This document shows, piece by piece, positions 8,341 through 15,945 of a DNA stretch of 64,000 nucleotides. The translations under genes and the position numbers were made by a program. The stretch is from Microbacterium sp. LWO14-1.2 (GTDB lineage Bacteria; Actinomycetota; Actinomycetes; Actinomycetales; Microbacteriaceae). The notes under the pieces were generated by a model. It was given only the letters and a program-made list of their open reading frames with translations, was not told the origin of the DNA and made no database searches. The stretch is from NCBI RefSeq assembly GCF_038397715.1, contig NZ_CP151633.1, positions 1,736,001-1,800,000 of the forward strand. Reading direction: 5' to 3'. Within the stretch, counting starts at the first letter, position 1; every line of letters starts with the position of its first letter.

Positions 8341-8741
8341 GATACTCCGATCCTCTGGTCGTTCGCCTTGGGGAGATCGCCGTCAGGCCACTCCCACCAG
8401 CAGTTGCTGAAGGCCTTCGTTACCCTCGCATGGCTGAAGGCGGTAGCTACTCCGTCGACAACGGAACTCGCGATCTGCGCCTGATACGAGTACGTGTTGA
8501 CTAGGTGAAACCTCATGTAGTTCGAAGCGGCGCCACCTCTAGCGCCAGTGAGGGTCACCTGCTTGGACAAGGCTTTCTGGTCCTCGAATCGCGCGAGGCC
8601 CTTGGCGTACCAGACGTCCCCGGCGAAGGCGACAGTCGGCGCGACCGAGAAGCCCAACGCCAGAGCAAGGCTCGCAGCGACAACGGTCTTGTTGATTCCT
8701 CGTAGCCGCCTTTTTGGTGGATTCGATTCTTTATCGGTCAT
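8322..8741 (-). CDS. Small secreted protein, unknown function
   Basis: 139 residues with a clear Sec signal peptide: basic MTDKESNPPKRRLRGINK, hydrophobic core TVVAASLALALGFSVAPTV and an AFA-GD cleavage site at about residue 40. The mature ~99-residue protein (DVWYAKGLARFEDQ to the end) has just two cysteines, in SNCWWEWPDG and GVSCAYTN near the C-terminus, likely a disulfide. It is the first gene of the operon; the start is preceded by GAAAGG. Small secreted proteins followed by anchored partners can be bacteriocins, toxins or inhibitors with protective partners, but I see no known family signature. Lactococcin-972-like was considered and not supported. Confidence 0.7.
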   Translation of the reverse strand: MTDKESNPPKRRLRGINKTVVAASLALALGFSVAPTVAFAGDVWYAKGLARFEDQKALSKQVTLTGARGGAASNYMRFHLVNTYSYQAQIASSVVDGVATAFSHARVTKAFSNCWWEWPDGDLPKANDQRIGVSCAYTN

Positions 8742-9150
8742 CGGTATTACCTTTCGGGCCTCTGCTGCCTAATCCAGTTTTTACTCCCGAACAAATAGTG
8801 CCTGTCGTCGGCGAAAGATGCCAGGGCCGAGCGCGGAATATACCGATCGACAGTGAGAGCACACCGGCACCTGTGACATGGGGGGAATGGATACGACACC
8901 CCTGCCCCGACAACATCTGCGGTAAGGGAGGCGTCCGACGCTCCGCACGTCGCTGTACCAAGGGGTGGCAAACACCGACGAGATCGGCACCCGAGCGCTC
9001 CCTGAGGATGCTCTCATCGCGCCAGTTCCGACGAGTCCGGGCGTGCCGGCGCCCGGGCAGAACAGTCCCGCGAACGTGTGGTTGACACACGCCAGGTTCA
9101 GTGGTTACCTAGTCGAGTAACTAACCCATCAACCACCGCGCGGAGGACTC
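8742..9150. other. 409-bp divergent intergenic region
   Basis: Lies between the exported-protein operon (leftward) and the YtrA/ABC operon (rightward). An open frame (8731-9090, minus) exists but has no ribosome-binding site, would run against the promoter of the secreted-protein gene and has no protein-like pattern, so I leave it out. The right end carries the promoter and operator at 9082-9121. No other structure was recognised. Confidence 0.6.
9082..9121 (+). promoter_or_regulatory. Promoter and candidate operator of the YtrA-type operon
   Basis: A consensus -35 TTGACA (9082-9087) is followed after 17 bp by a weak -10 region (TTACCT, 9105-9110). Over that -10 lies GTTAC-N8-GTAAC (9104-9108 and 9117-9121), an inverted repeat well placed for repression by the GntR-type protein whose GTG start is 30 bp downstream. 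Confidence 0.6.
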
Positions 9151-9531
9151 GTGATCGAAGAAGGCAAGCCGCTCTTCCTCCAGATCGCCGAGCAGATCGA
9201 GGACTCGATCATCGACGGCTCGCTCGCGGAGGAGACCAAGGCGCCTTCGACCAACGAACTCGCCGGCTTCTACCGGATCAATCCCGCCACGGCAGCGAAG
9301 GGAGTCGCCATGCTCACCGACAAGGGAGTGCTGTACAAGCGCCGCGGCATCGGCATGTTCGTCGCCGAAGGCGCGCGGGAGATCGTGCTCGGCGAGCGCC
9401 GGGCCGCGTTCGCCGACCGCTACCTCGACCCGCTCCTCGCCGAGGCCCGCACCCTGGGCCTCAGCGCCACCGACCTCGCCGCCCTGCTGACCGAGCGGGC
9501 GGCCTCCACAGAAGGGAAGAACCCCGCATGA
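9151..9531 (+). CDS. GntR family regulator, YtrA subfamily
   Basis: 126-residue repressor consisting of a winged-helix GntR domain (about 1-75, with SLAEETKAPSTNELAGFYRI and the NPATAAKGVAML recognition helix) and only a short helical C-terminal tail, which defines the YtrA subfamily. Such proteins sense cell-envelope stress and control the ABC exporter encoded next to them. GTG start with GGAGG 4-8 nt upstream. Its stop overlaps the ATPase start (ATGA). Probably autoregulates through the inverted repeat at 9104-9121. Confidence 0.88.
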   Translation: MIEEGKPLFLQIAEQIEDSIIDGSLAEETKAPSTNELAGFYRINPATAAKGVAMLTDKGVLYKRRGIGMFVAEGAREIVLGERRAAFADRYLDPLLAEARTLGLSATDLAALLTERAASTEGKNPA

Positions 9532-10439
9532 CCGCCGTCATCGAGGTGCAGAACCTCACCAAGCGCTACAAGGACAAGCATGCTCTCGACAACGTGTCGC
9601 TGCGTCTCGAGGCGGGCTCGATCTACGGGCTCCTCGGCCGCAACGGCGCGGGCAAGACCACTCTCATGTCGATCCTCACCGCGCAGAACTTCGCCAGTTC
9701 CGGCGACGTCAGGGTCTTCGGCGAGCACCCGTACGAGAACGCGCACGTGCTCGACCGGATCTGCTTCGTGCGCGAGAGTCAGAAGTACCCGGACGACGCG
9801 TATCCGCGTCACGCGTTCAAGGCCGCGAGCCTGTTCTTCCGCAACTGGGACCAGCAGCTGGCCGACGAGCTGATCGAGCAGTTCCAGCTCCCGATGAAGC
9901 AGACGATCAAGAAGCTGTCTCGCGGGCAGCTCTCGGCCGTCGGAGTCATCATCGGGCTCGCCTCCCGCGCCGAGCTGACGTTCTTCGACGAGCCGTACCT
10001 GGGTCTCGATGCGGTGGCGCGGCAGATCTTCTACGACCGCCTGCTCGAGGACTACGCCGAGCATCCGCGCACGATCATCCTGTCGTCGCACCTCATCGAC
10101 GAGGTCTCGAACCTCATCGAGAAGGTCATCGTGATCGACAACGGTCGAATCCTCCTCGAGGAGGACACGGATGCCGTGCGCGACCGCGCCGTGACCGTCG
10201 TCGGCGACGCGGAGAAGGTCGACGCCTGGGCATCCGGCCGCGAGGTGCTGCACCGTGAGTCGCTCGGCCGCGTGGCGTCGATCACCGTGCTCGGACACGT
10301 GTCGCCCGCCGAGCGGGCCGAGATCTCGGCATCCGGTCTCGATCTGGCTCCCGTCTCGCTGCAGCAGCTGATCGTCCGCCTCACGCAGAAGGCGGAATCC
10401 GCGACGAAAGACGCCGCCGTGAAGGAAGGAGTCCGCTGA
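9528..10439 (+). CDS. ABC transporter ATP-binding protein (YtrB-like)
   Basis: ATPase of a drug or envelope-stress type ABC exporter, 303 residues. Walker A is LLGRNGAGKTTL at about residue 40, Walker B is ELTFFDEPYLGLD, and the switch histidine is in IILSSHLIDEV. The signature segment reads LSRGQLSAVG, a variant of LSGGQ often seen in this YtrB-type group. A ~100-residue C-terminal extension follows the ATPase core. It starts in the overlap with the regulator gene and its stop overlaps the permease start (TGATG), so the three genes are translationally coupled. Confidence 0.88.
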   Translation: MTAVIEVQNLTKRYKDKHALDNVSLRLEAGSIYGLLGRNGAGKTTLMSILTAQNFASSGDVRVFGEHPYENAHVLDRICFVRESQKYPDDAYPRHAFKAASLFFRNWDQQLADELIEQFQLPMKQTIKKLSRGQLSAVGVIIGLASRAELTFFDEPYLGLDAVARQIFYDRLLEDYAEHPRTIILSSHLIDEVSNLIEKVIVIDNGRILLEEDTDAVRDRAVTVVGDAEKVDAWASGREVLHRESLGRVASITVLGHVSPAERAEISASGLDLAPVSLQQLIVRLTQKAESATKDAAVKEGVR

Positions 10440-11125
10440 TGCGACGCACACTCAACGTCATCCGCCTGCAGCTGATCAACCGCCAGACGTTCATCTGGGT
10501 TCCGCTGATCGTGCTCGGCTCCGCCGTCGTCATCTCGGTGCTCATCTACGCGATGATCCCGGTCGACGGCCCGAAGTACGGCGGTGGCGGGCAGGCCCCG
10601 CTCTGGTACTTCTTCGCGATCGGGATCTCGGCGATGACCCTCACCTTCCCGTTCTCGCAGGCCATGAGCATCACGAGGAGGGAGTTCTTCCTCGGCACCC
10701 TCGCGACAGCGATCCTCGGCAGCGCGCTGCTGAGCCTGGTCTTCCTGCTGGGCGGGGCGATCGAGCTCGCGACGAACGGCTACGGCGTGAACGGGTACGT
10801 CTTCCATCTGCCGTGGCTGTGGGAGGCGGGACCGGCCGGCGCGTTCGTGGTGTTCTTCACCCTCGCCCTGTTCCTCTTCATGCTCGGCTTCACGGGCGCG
10901 ACGATCTTCAAGAGCTGGGGGCCGGTGGTGCTCACCGTCGTGGGAGTCGGTCTCGCGCTCGTGCTCCTCGCGCTCGTGTTCCTGGTGACCCGACTGGAGC
11001 TGTGGCTGGAGGTCGCACGCGGGATCGGCGACCTCGGCGCCCTCGGCCTCGCGCTGTGGGGACTCGTGATCGTGGCCGTGCTGTCGGTCGTCTCGTTCCT
11101 CGCTTTCCGGAGGGCGAAGCCCTGA
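10439..11125 (+). CDS. ABC-2 type transporter membrane protein
   Basis: 228-residue permease partner of the preceding ATPase with about six hydrophobic segments (first at residues ~20-40, VPLIVLGSAVVISVLIYAMI; last ~200-222, LALWGLVIVAVLSVVSFLAF). No DNA- or nucleotide-binding motif is present. Its position at the end of the GntR-ATPase operon indicates a two-component exporter or resistance system responding to envelope-active compounds. Sequence conservation in such permeases is low, so the assignment rests on topology and context. Confidence 0.82.
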   Translation: MRRTLNVIRLQLINRQTFIWVPLIVLGSAVVISVLIYAMIPVDGPKYGGGGQAPLWYFFAIGISAMTLTFPFSQAMSITRREFFLGTLATAILGSALLSLVFLLGGAIELATNGYGVNGYVFHLPWLWEAGPAGAFVVFFTLALFLFMLGFTGATIFKSWGPVVLTVVGVGLALVLLALVFLVTRLELWLEVARGIGDLGALGLALWGLVIVAVLSVVSFLAFRRAKP

Positions 11126-11160
11126 CTCCGGGCTTCTCCCGTCCCGCCGGCTGACCCGCC

Positions 11161-11231
11161 TCGGGGGCCGACACGCCACACGGCGGACTGCTTCGCGGCA
11201 TCCGTCCGACATCCGGCGTGTCGGCCCCCGA
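11161..11231. terminator. Large perfect inverted repeat, likely terminator
   Basis: TCGGGGGCCGACACGCC (11161-11177) is repeated exactly in inverted form at 11215-11231, a 17-bp stem; the 37-nt loop contains a second 5-bp stem (CGGAC 11184-11188, GTCCG 11204-11208). It follows the ABC operon stop by 35 bp and precedes the next gene by 121 bp. No T-tract, as is common for actinobacterial terminators. Confidence 0.55.
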
Positions 11232-11352
11232 ACTGCGCGAGCGGCTACAGCCGGGTCCCCCTACCCGGCCCGCACCGGGGAGGCAACCCCGTTCGACGGC
11301 GCGGGGCGAGCGACTAGCGTCGGCATGCGGGGAGGACGATCGAGAGGATGCC

Positions 11353-12462
11353 GTGACGAAGATCCGCTCGCGAATCCGCGAACGTCGACCGGCGATCGTG
11401 GAGTCGCTGCGCCAGGCCGTGCAGCCCGCGCGCCTGCTGCTCGTGGCGAAGACCGCGCTCGCCGTGGGACTGGCCTGGTGGATCGCCCCGCACATGCCCG
11501 GCGTCACCGACGAGTACCCGTACTACGCCCCGCTCGGCGCGCTCGTGAGCATGTATCCGACGCTGATGGGCTCGGTGCGGTCGGGCCTGCAGACCCTGCT
11601 CGGCCTCGTCGCGGGCATCGGCCTCGCCACGGTCGTCGTGCTCACGGTGGGCCCCACGTGGTGGACCATCCCGGTGGTCGTCGGCGTCGGCGTGCTGCTG
11701 TCGGGAACGGGCTGGTTCGGCGTCGGCAAGGAGTACGTCCCGATCGCCGCCCTCTTCGTGCTCATCGTCGGAGGTCAGGATGCCGACGACTACTCGCTCG
11801 GATACCTCGCCCAGATGGCGGTCGGCGTGGTCGTCGGCTTGATCGTCAACGTCGTGATCGCCCCCGCGCCCACCACTCTCGTCGCGGCCGCGCGCGTCGA
11901 CGCATTCCGACGGCAGCTCAGCGACCACCTGCACGACATCGGCTACGCGATCACGGAGTCGTGGCCGCCGGAGCACGAGCAGTGGGCGGAGGATGCCGCG
12001 TCGCTCGCCGACACGACGGCGTCGCTGCGCACCGCGCTCGCCGAGGCCGACGACAGCCGGCGCGTGAACCCCCGCGCGCGAGGGCGTCGGGGCGAGACGC
12101 AGCACATCCACGAGGATCTGCGACGACTCGACCGCATCGCGCACCTGATCCGCGACATCGCCGACGCGACAGCCGACACGATCTGGGATCGCCCCGGCTC
12201 GCTCGGCCTCGACCCCGAGCTGCCCGAGCCGCTGTCGGCTGCCTGCCATGCCGTCGCGGACGCGATCGCCGTCGACGATCCGACGACGGCCGACGCCCAC
12301 CGCCTCCGCGGCGAGGCCGCGCGCGCGATCCGCCTGCTGCTCGAGCGGGTCGACGACCGCACGATCGACGTCGGCAGCACCATGGGCACGGGCGTGCTGT
12401 CGGCCATGCATCTGCGCCGCATCCTCATCGTGAGCGGTGCCAGGGACGAGTCGGACGACTGA
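11353..12462 (+). CDS. FUSC-like / aromatic acid exporter family membrane protein
   Basis: 369-residue inner-membrane protein. The N-terminal half (about 15-165) has five to six hydrophobic segments, beginning LLLVAKTALAVGLAWWIA and including a YYAPLGALVSMYPT loop typical of the FUSC/ArAE group; the C-terminal half is a soluble helical domain (DAFRRQLSDHLHDIGYAI onward). Related proteins export aromatic carboxylates or are of unknown function. I chose the GTG at 11353 with GAGAGGA just upstream; the open frame extends upstream through the hairpin at 11161-11231, which would be unusual for coding sequence. It appears to be monocistronic and convergent with the ArsR gene. Confidence 0.72.
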   Translation: MTKIRSRIRERRPAIVESLRQAVQPARLLLVAKTALAVGLAWWIAPHMPGVTDEYPYYAPLGALVSMYPTLMGSVRSGLQTLLGLVAGIGLATVVVLTVGPTWWTIPVVVGVGVLLSGTGWFGVGKEYVPIAALFVLIVGGQDADDYSLGYLAQMAVGVVVGLIVNVVIAPAPTTLVAAARVDAFRRQLSDHLHDIGYAITESWPPEHEQWAEDAASLADTTASLRTALAEADDSRRVNPRARGRRGETQHIHEDLRRLDRIAHLIRDIADATADTIWDRPGSLGLDPELPEPLSAACHAVADAIAVDDPTTADAHRLRGEAARAIRLLLERVDDRTIDVGSTMGTGVLSAMHLRRILIVSGARDESDD

Positions 12463-12477
12463 GCCGGGGCCTCCTGC

Positions 12478-13059
12478 TCAGATCGTGTCGTCGGCGGCGA
12501 CGATGTCGACCTGCCAGAAGCGGCCGTCGGGGTCGTTCTCGTCATGGGCGGCCTCTGCCCGTTCGAACGCCTCGTCGAACTCGTGCAGGAGCGCCTCGAA
12601 CTCGGCCTCGGTGAGCCGTGTGGTGCGCTGCTGGAACACGGCGCGGATCCCGGGCGAGCGACCGCCGTAGTACTCCGGCGCCCACGCGACGACGCGCTGG
12701 AGCAGGTCCTGGTGCTCTGCGGCGACGGCCTGCACGACCGCTCCGCCGAGCTCCTCGTCGGCCACCGGATGGTCGGGGTCGCCGACGCTCATGGCTCCTC
12801 GCACGGCCGTCCAGACCCGGTCGCGGCGGTCGCGGGCGTGCTCGGGGGCTTCGGTGATGAGGGCGGCGTCGGCGAGGGTGCGCAGATGGAAGCTCACGCG
12901 GTTCGCCGGCACGTCGAGCTCGGCCGCGATGTCGGCGGCGCGCATGTGGTCGTGGCGGGCGAGGAGCTTGAGAATCCGCCGGCGGAGGGGGTGCGCGTAG
13001 GCCTTGAGCATGGCGGAGGTCATCCACACGGGATCGTCCCCCTGCGCTCCTCCGGTCAT
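12478..13059 (-). CDS. ArsR-family winged-helix regulator
   Basis: 193-residue HTH_20/ArsR-like regulator. The helix-turn-helix lies at about residues 15-75 (AHPLRRRILKLLARHDH, then AAELDVPANRVSFHLRTLADA), followed by a helical domain with many acidic residues. No metal-binding CxC motif is evident, so an organic effector is more likely. The start MTGGAQGDD was chosen because the alternative upstream ATG at 13092 would put the start inside the operator. A TATGAT -10 on the minus strand at 13066-13071 sits only 6 nt before this ATG, implying a leaderless mRNA. Divergent from the MFS gene it presumably represses. Confidence 0.85.
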   Translation of the reverse strand: MTGGAQGDDPVWMTSAMLKAYAHPLRRRILKLLARHDHMRAADIAAELDVPANRVSFHLRTLADAALITEAPEHARDRRDRVWTAVRGAMSVGDPDHPVADEELGGAVVQAVAAEHQDLLQRVVAWAPEYYGGRSPGIRAVFQQRTTRLTEAEFEALLHEFDEAFERAEAAHDENDPDGRFWQVDIVAADDTI

Positions 13060-13084
13060 GGTCCGATCATACGCGCACGGAAAG

Positions 13085-13127
13085 TTGCGCAAGAAATATT
13101 GCGCAATTCTCGGTGGCCTTCTACGCT
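13085..13127. promoter_or_regulatory. Twin TTGCGCAA operator overlapping the MFS promoter
   Basis: Two copies of the self-palindromic octamer TTGCGCAA at 13085-13092 and 13099-13106, 14 bp apart. The second supplies the -35 hexamer TTGCGC (13099-13104) of a promoter with a 17-bp spacer and -10 TACGCT (13122-13127), 7 nt before the MFS start, so the transcript should be leaderless. The ArsR-type regulator divergently encoded here is the likely binder. Confidence 0.7.
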
Positions 13128-13134
13128 GGCGCTC

Positions 13135-14430
13135 ATGACCACTGCGACGACCCCCTCGAGCCTCTGGCGCAGCCCGCGCTATCTCATCTGGCTCGCGAGC
13201 GACACCAGCAAGGGACTCGCCGCCGCCCTGTTCGGATTCGCGGTCCCGCTACTCGCGCTGATCGTCACCGACGACCCCGCCCAGGCCGGCATCATCGGCG
13301 GTGCCGGCATGGTCGCGAAGGTCGTCTTCACCCTCGCCGGCGGAATCCTCGCCGACCGGCACGCACGCATCGACCTCATGATCGTCGGATCGCTCCTCGG
13401 CGTGCTGCTCGCCGGCGCGTTCACCGTGCTCGCGCTCGCCGATGCGCTGACCTTCACGACCCTGCTCATCGCCAACGTGCTGCTCGCCGCGCGCAGCGGC
13501 GTCTTCGACGTCGCCGGCGAGAGCGCGATCAAGGAGATCGTGCCCGACGACGCCATGGGCAGGGCTCAGGCCGCGAACCAGGGCCGTGACGCCGCGCTGC
13601 AGCTCGCCGGAGGCCCCCTCGGCGGGCTGCTCCTGAGCCTGGGCGGCTGGGCGATCGGCGCGGCGATGACGCTCTGCCAGTTCGTCGCCGGCGCGACGGC
13701 GTGGATGCTGCGGCGCGGCGAGCCCGCGGCATCCGATCCCCCTGCCGAGCTCGACGACCGCGAGGGCGACGCGCCCGCCACCCCCGCGAGCGCGTGGAGC
13801 GAGCTGCGCGAGGGGTTCTCCTGGCTGCTGTCTCGGCCCGATCTCGGTGGCGTGCTGCTCACCGTCACCGTGATCAACCTCGGGTTCAACGCCGCGATCA
13901 CGACCGTCATCTACGCGCTGCAGCAGGCCGGTCACTCCGAAGTCCTGATCGGCACCCTCGGGGCGGCCGTCGGGGCGATCATGCTGGGCGGGGCCATCGT
14001 CGCTCCCCTTCTCGTGCCGCGGTTCGGCGCGGGCGCGATCGCCATCGCGGGTCTGGCGACGGCGACGGTCGGCACCGTCGTGCTGTGCTGGGTCGATCAG
14101 CCCTGGGGGATCGTGGCGGTGCTCGGGGCATCGGTGCTGCTGCTGCCCGCACTCAACGCCGGGATGATGGGCTACTTCATGGTGGCGACGCCGAGCCGAC
14201 TGCTCGGGCGGGCGAACAGCGCGGCCGGGGTGCTCGCGATGGGGGCGCTGCCTCTCGCCCCGCTCGTCGCGGGTTTCGGGCTCGCCTGGCTCGGACGGGA
14301 GGGGACGCTGCTCGTCTGCGCCGGCCTGTGCCTGGCATCCGTCGCCCTCGCCGTCGGCAACCGCGCGCTGCGCGCCCTTCCGGTCGAGTCGCGGTGGGCC
14401 GAGCACGCCAAGAGGTACGAGTCGGCCTGA
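13135..14430 (+). CDS. MFS transporter, drug-efflux type
   Basis: 431-residue major facilitator with about 12 hydrophobic segments and a cytoplasmic loop of about 35 residues between the halves (around ASDPPAELDDREGDAPA). The motif-A-like loop AGGILADRHARID after TM2 is typical of MFS exporters. The start MTTATTPSSLWRSPRY lies 7 nt after a -10 hexamer. The open frame continues far upstream but overlaps the divergent regulator, so it is rejected. Control by the adjacent ArsR protein suggests export of a toxic small molecule. Substrate unknown. Confidence 0.87.
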   Translation: MTTATTPSSLWRSPRYLIWLASDTSKGLAAALFGFAVPLLALIVTDDPAQAGIIGGAGMVAKVVFTLAGGILADRHARIDLMIVGSLLGVLLAGAFTVLALADALTFTTLLIANVLLAARSGVFDVAGESAIKEIVPDDAMGRAQAANQGRDAALQLAGGPLGGLLLSLGGWAIGAAMTLCQFVAGATAWMLRRGEPAASDPPAELDDREGDAPATPASAWSELREGFSWLLSRPDLGGVLLTVTVINLGFNAAITTVIYALQQAGHSEVLIGTLGAAVGAIMLGGAIVAPLLVPRFGAGAIAIAGLATATVGTVVLCWVDQPWGIVAVLGASVLLLPALNAGMMGYFMVATPSRLLGRANSAAGVLAMGALPLAPLVAGFGLAWLGREGTLLVCAGLCLASVALAVGNRALRALPVESRWAEHAKRYESA

Positions 14431-14442
14431 CCGAGGCGGCCG

Positions 14443-14661
14443 CTACAGGGACCCGGTCAGCGCCGCGATGCCGGCGAGCGCCGAGGCGAGGGCGAGCACG
14501 AGGGCGATCGAGATCAGCACCACGTGCACGGTGAGGAAGGTCGTGGGCTTGCCCGCGGCATCCCGAGCGCGGGGATCCTTCGCGATGCGGGTGTAGAAGC
14601 GCGGCCAGACGAGGGCGTTGAAGGCGGCGTTGAGGAACAGGAGGACGGCGAGGACGGTCAC
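14443..14661 (-). CDS. SCO4848-family small membrane protein
   Basis: Small membrane protein with two hydrophobic segments (AVLLFLNAAFNALVWPRF and VVLISIALVLALASALAG) separated by a basic loop RIAKDPRARDAAGKP, the pattern of the actinobacterial SCO4848 family of about 70 residues. Function unknown. The GTG start gives 72 residues, matching the family; an in-frame ATG at 14688 (81 residues) is possible since GGAGAG is almost flush with the GTG. Convergent with the MFS gene, with only 12 nt between stops. Confidence 0.72.
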   Translation of the reverse strand: MTVLAVLLFLNAAFNALVWPRFYTRIAKDPRARDAAGKPTTFLTVHVVLISIALVLALASALAGIAALTGSL

Positions 14662-14731
14662 CTCTCCACGGTATCCGCTCCCCGACATCGGCCCGTCGAC
14701 GACCCGGTGCGGGAGATCGACCGAGTCCATG

Positions 14732-14761
14732 TATCAGCAGCCTCTTGCCGCACTCCTGATA
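14732..14761. promoter_or_regulatory. Inverted repeat upstream of the sigma factor gene
   Basis: TATCAG (14732-14737) and CTGATA (14756-14761) form a spaced inverted repeat 12 bp before the sigma factor start. It could be an operator or a short hairpin in the leader. Weak evidence: 6-bp arms only. Confidence 0.3.
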
Positions 14762-14773
14762 GGTGTGATCACA

Positions 14774-15406
14774 ATGAGTCTCATGATCGACGGCCCACCC
14801 GGAGCCGGCCTCGATCCTGCACCGGACGACGGCGCGGCACGCTGGAAGCTCGCCGCCGGATACTTCGACGCATGGCGGGACGGCGACAGCCGCGCGATGG
14901 ACGACCTCGTGCGGCTGATGACGCCTGTGCTCTGGCACGTCGTGCGTGCCTACGGGCTCGAGCGCACGCTCGCCGAGGACGTGATCCAGACGACCTGGAT
15001 GCAGCTGGTGCGCGGCGGGCGCTCGATCACCGAGTCGCGCGCGATCGCCGCCTGGCTCACCACCACCGCGAGGCGAGAGGCCTGGCGGGCGGGCAAAGCG
15101 CACGGACGGATCGACACCACCGAGACGGATGCTCTCGACGCCCTGCTCCCCGAGCAGGAATCCGCCGAGGAGCACGCCGCGACCGGCGATCAGAACCGGC
15201 GCCTGTGGGCGGCCGTCCGCCTCCTCGCCGACCGGTGCCAGCGGCTCCTGCGCGTGATCGCGTTCGAGGACCGTCCCGACTACACCCGTCTGGCCGCCGA
15301 CCTCGCCATGCCCGTCGGCAGCATCGGACCCACCCGGCAGCGCTGCCTCGCCAAGCTGCGCGCGCTGCTCGACGCCCCGACCACGCGGACCGAGGGCGCA
15401 CCGTGA
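14774..15406 (+). CDS. RNA polymerase sigma factor, sigma-70 / ECF type
   Basis: 210-residue sigma factor that should direct RNA polymerase to a dedicated set of promoters. Region 2 spans about residues 25-105 (MDDLVRLMTPVLWHVVRAYG, then LAEDVIQTTWMQLVRG, the -10-recognising part) and region 4 about 150-205 (YTRLAADLAMPVGSIGPTRQ RCLAKLRALL, the -35-reading helix-turn-helix). There is no membrane anti-sigma gene beside it. Its stop overlaps the next start (GTGA), and all four genes to 20011 run the same way, so it heads the protease operon. A second ATG (MIDGPPG) 9 nt downstream is also possible. Confidence 0.88.
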   Translation: MSLMIDGPPGAGLDPAPDDGAARWKLAAGYFDAWRDGDSRAMDDLVRLMTPVLWHVVRAYGLERTLAEDVIQTTWMQLVRGGRSITESRAIAAWLTTTARREAWRAGKAHGRIDTTETDALDALLPEQESAEEHAATGDQNRRLWAAVRLLADRCQRLLRVIAFEDRPDYTRLAADLAMPVGSIGPTRQRCLAKLRALLDAPTTRTEGAP

Positions 15407-15864
15407 GCGAGCACGATCAGGAGGATGCTGCGCTCTTCGCGCAGCTGCGCGCGCTCTGGCGCGACGTCGATCCGATGCCGGCGACGCTCATCGACCGGAT
15501 GATCGCGGCCGTCGCCGCCGAGGGCCTCAGCGAGGAGTACGCGCTGCTGACCCTCGTCGAACAGCCGCTCGGCGCGGTGCGCAGCGGCACCGACGCGCTC
15601 ACCCTGCAGTTCAGCGACGGCACGACGAGCATCCTGCTGCACGTGACCCGCACGGCGAGCGACCGCCACCGCATCGACGGGTGGGTCGACACGGCGGCCG
15701 CGGTGGTCGAGCTCGCCCAGGGCGACCGCGTCCGCAGCGTCACGCCCAACGAGACCGGGCGCTTCACGTTCGACGAGGTGCCAGACGGGTTCACCCGCGT
15801 GCGCCTCACCACCACGGTCGGCGACGAGGAACGCACGCTGTCGACACCGCAGTTCGAGTTGTGA
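15403..15864 (+). CDS. Small soluble protein with beta-rich C-terminus, sigma-operon partner
   Basis: 153 residues, no signal peptide and no membrane segment. The N-terminal ~50 residues are helical and acidic (EDAALFAQLRALWRDVDP, then LIDRMIAAVAAEGLSEEY); the rest is predicted beta strands ending in GRFTFDEVPDGFTRVRLTT, which resembles the carboxypeptidase-regulatory/transthyretin-like fold. GTG start overlapping the sigma factor stop by 4 nt. Being soluble and directly coupled to the sigma gene, it may bind the sigma factor as an anti-sigma or be a substrate of the proteases that follow. That role is inference; the family is not recognised with certainty. Confidence 0.75.
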   Translation: MSEHDQEDAALFAQLRALWRDVDPMPATLIDRMIAAVAAEGLSEEYALLTLVEQPLGAVRSGTDALTLQFSDGTTSILLHVTRTASDRHRIDGWVDTAAAVVELAQGDRVRSVTPNETGRFTFDEVPDGFTRVRLTTTVGDEERTLSTPQFEL

Positions 15865-15945
15865 TCCACCGCGGGTCCGCCCGCACACACCGCGGGCCCG
15901 CCCGCACAGGATGCGGGTGCGCCCGCGAGGAGGGGACGACCGATC

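Noticed and set aside
8322..8741. Lactococcin-972-like bacteriocin
   Set aside because: Size and signal peptide fit loosely, but the glycine/tryptophan pattern of the family and its ABC/immunity partner genes are absent.
8731..9090. Minus-strand 119-residue frame upstream of the secreted-protein gene
   Set aside because: No ribosome-binding site, no protein-like composition, and it would occupy the promoter region of the operon.
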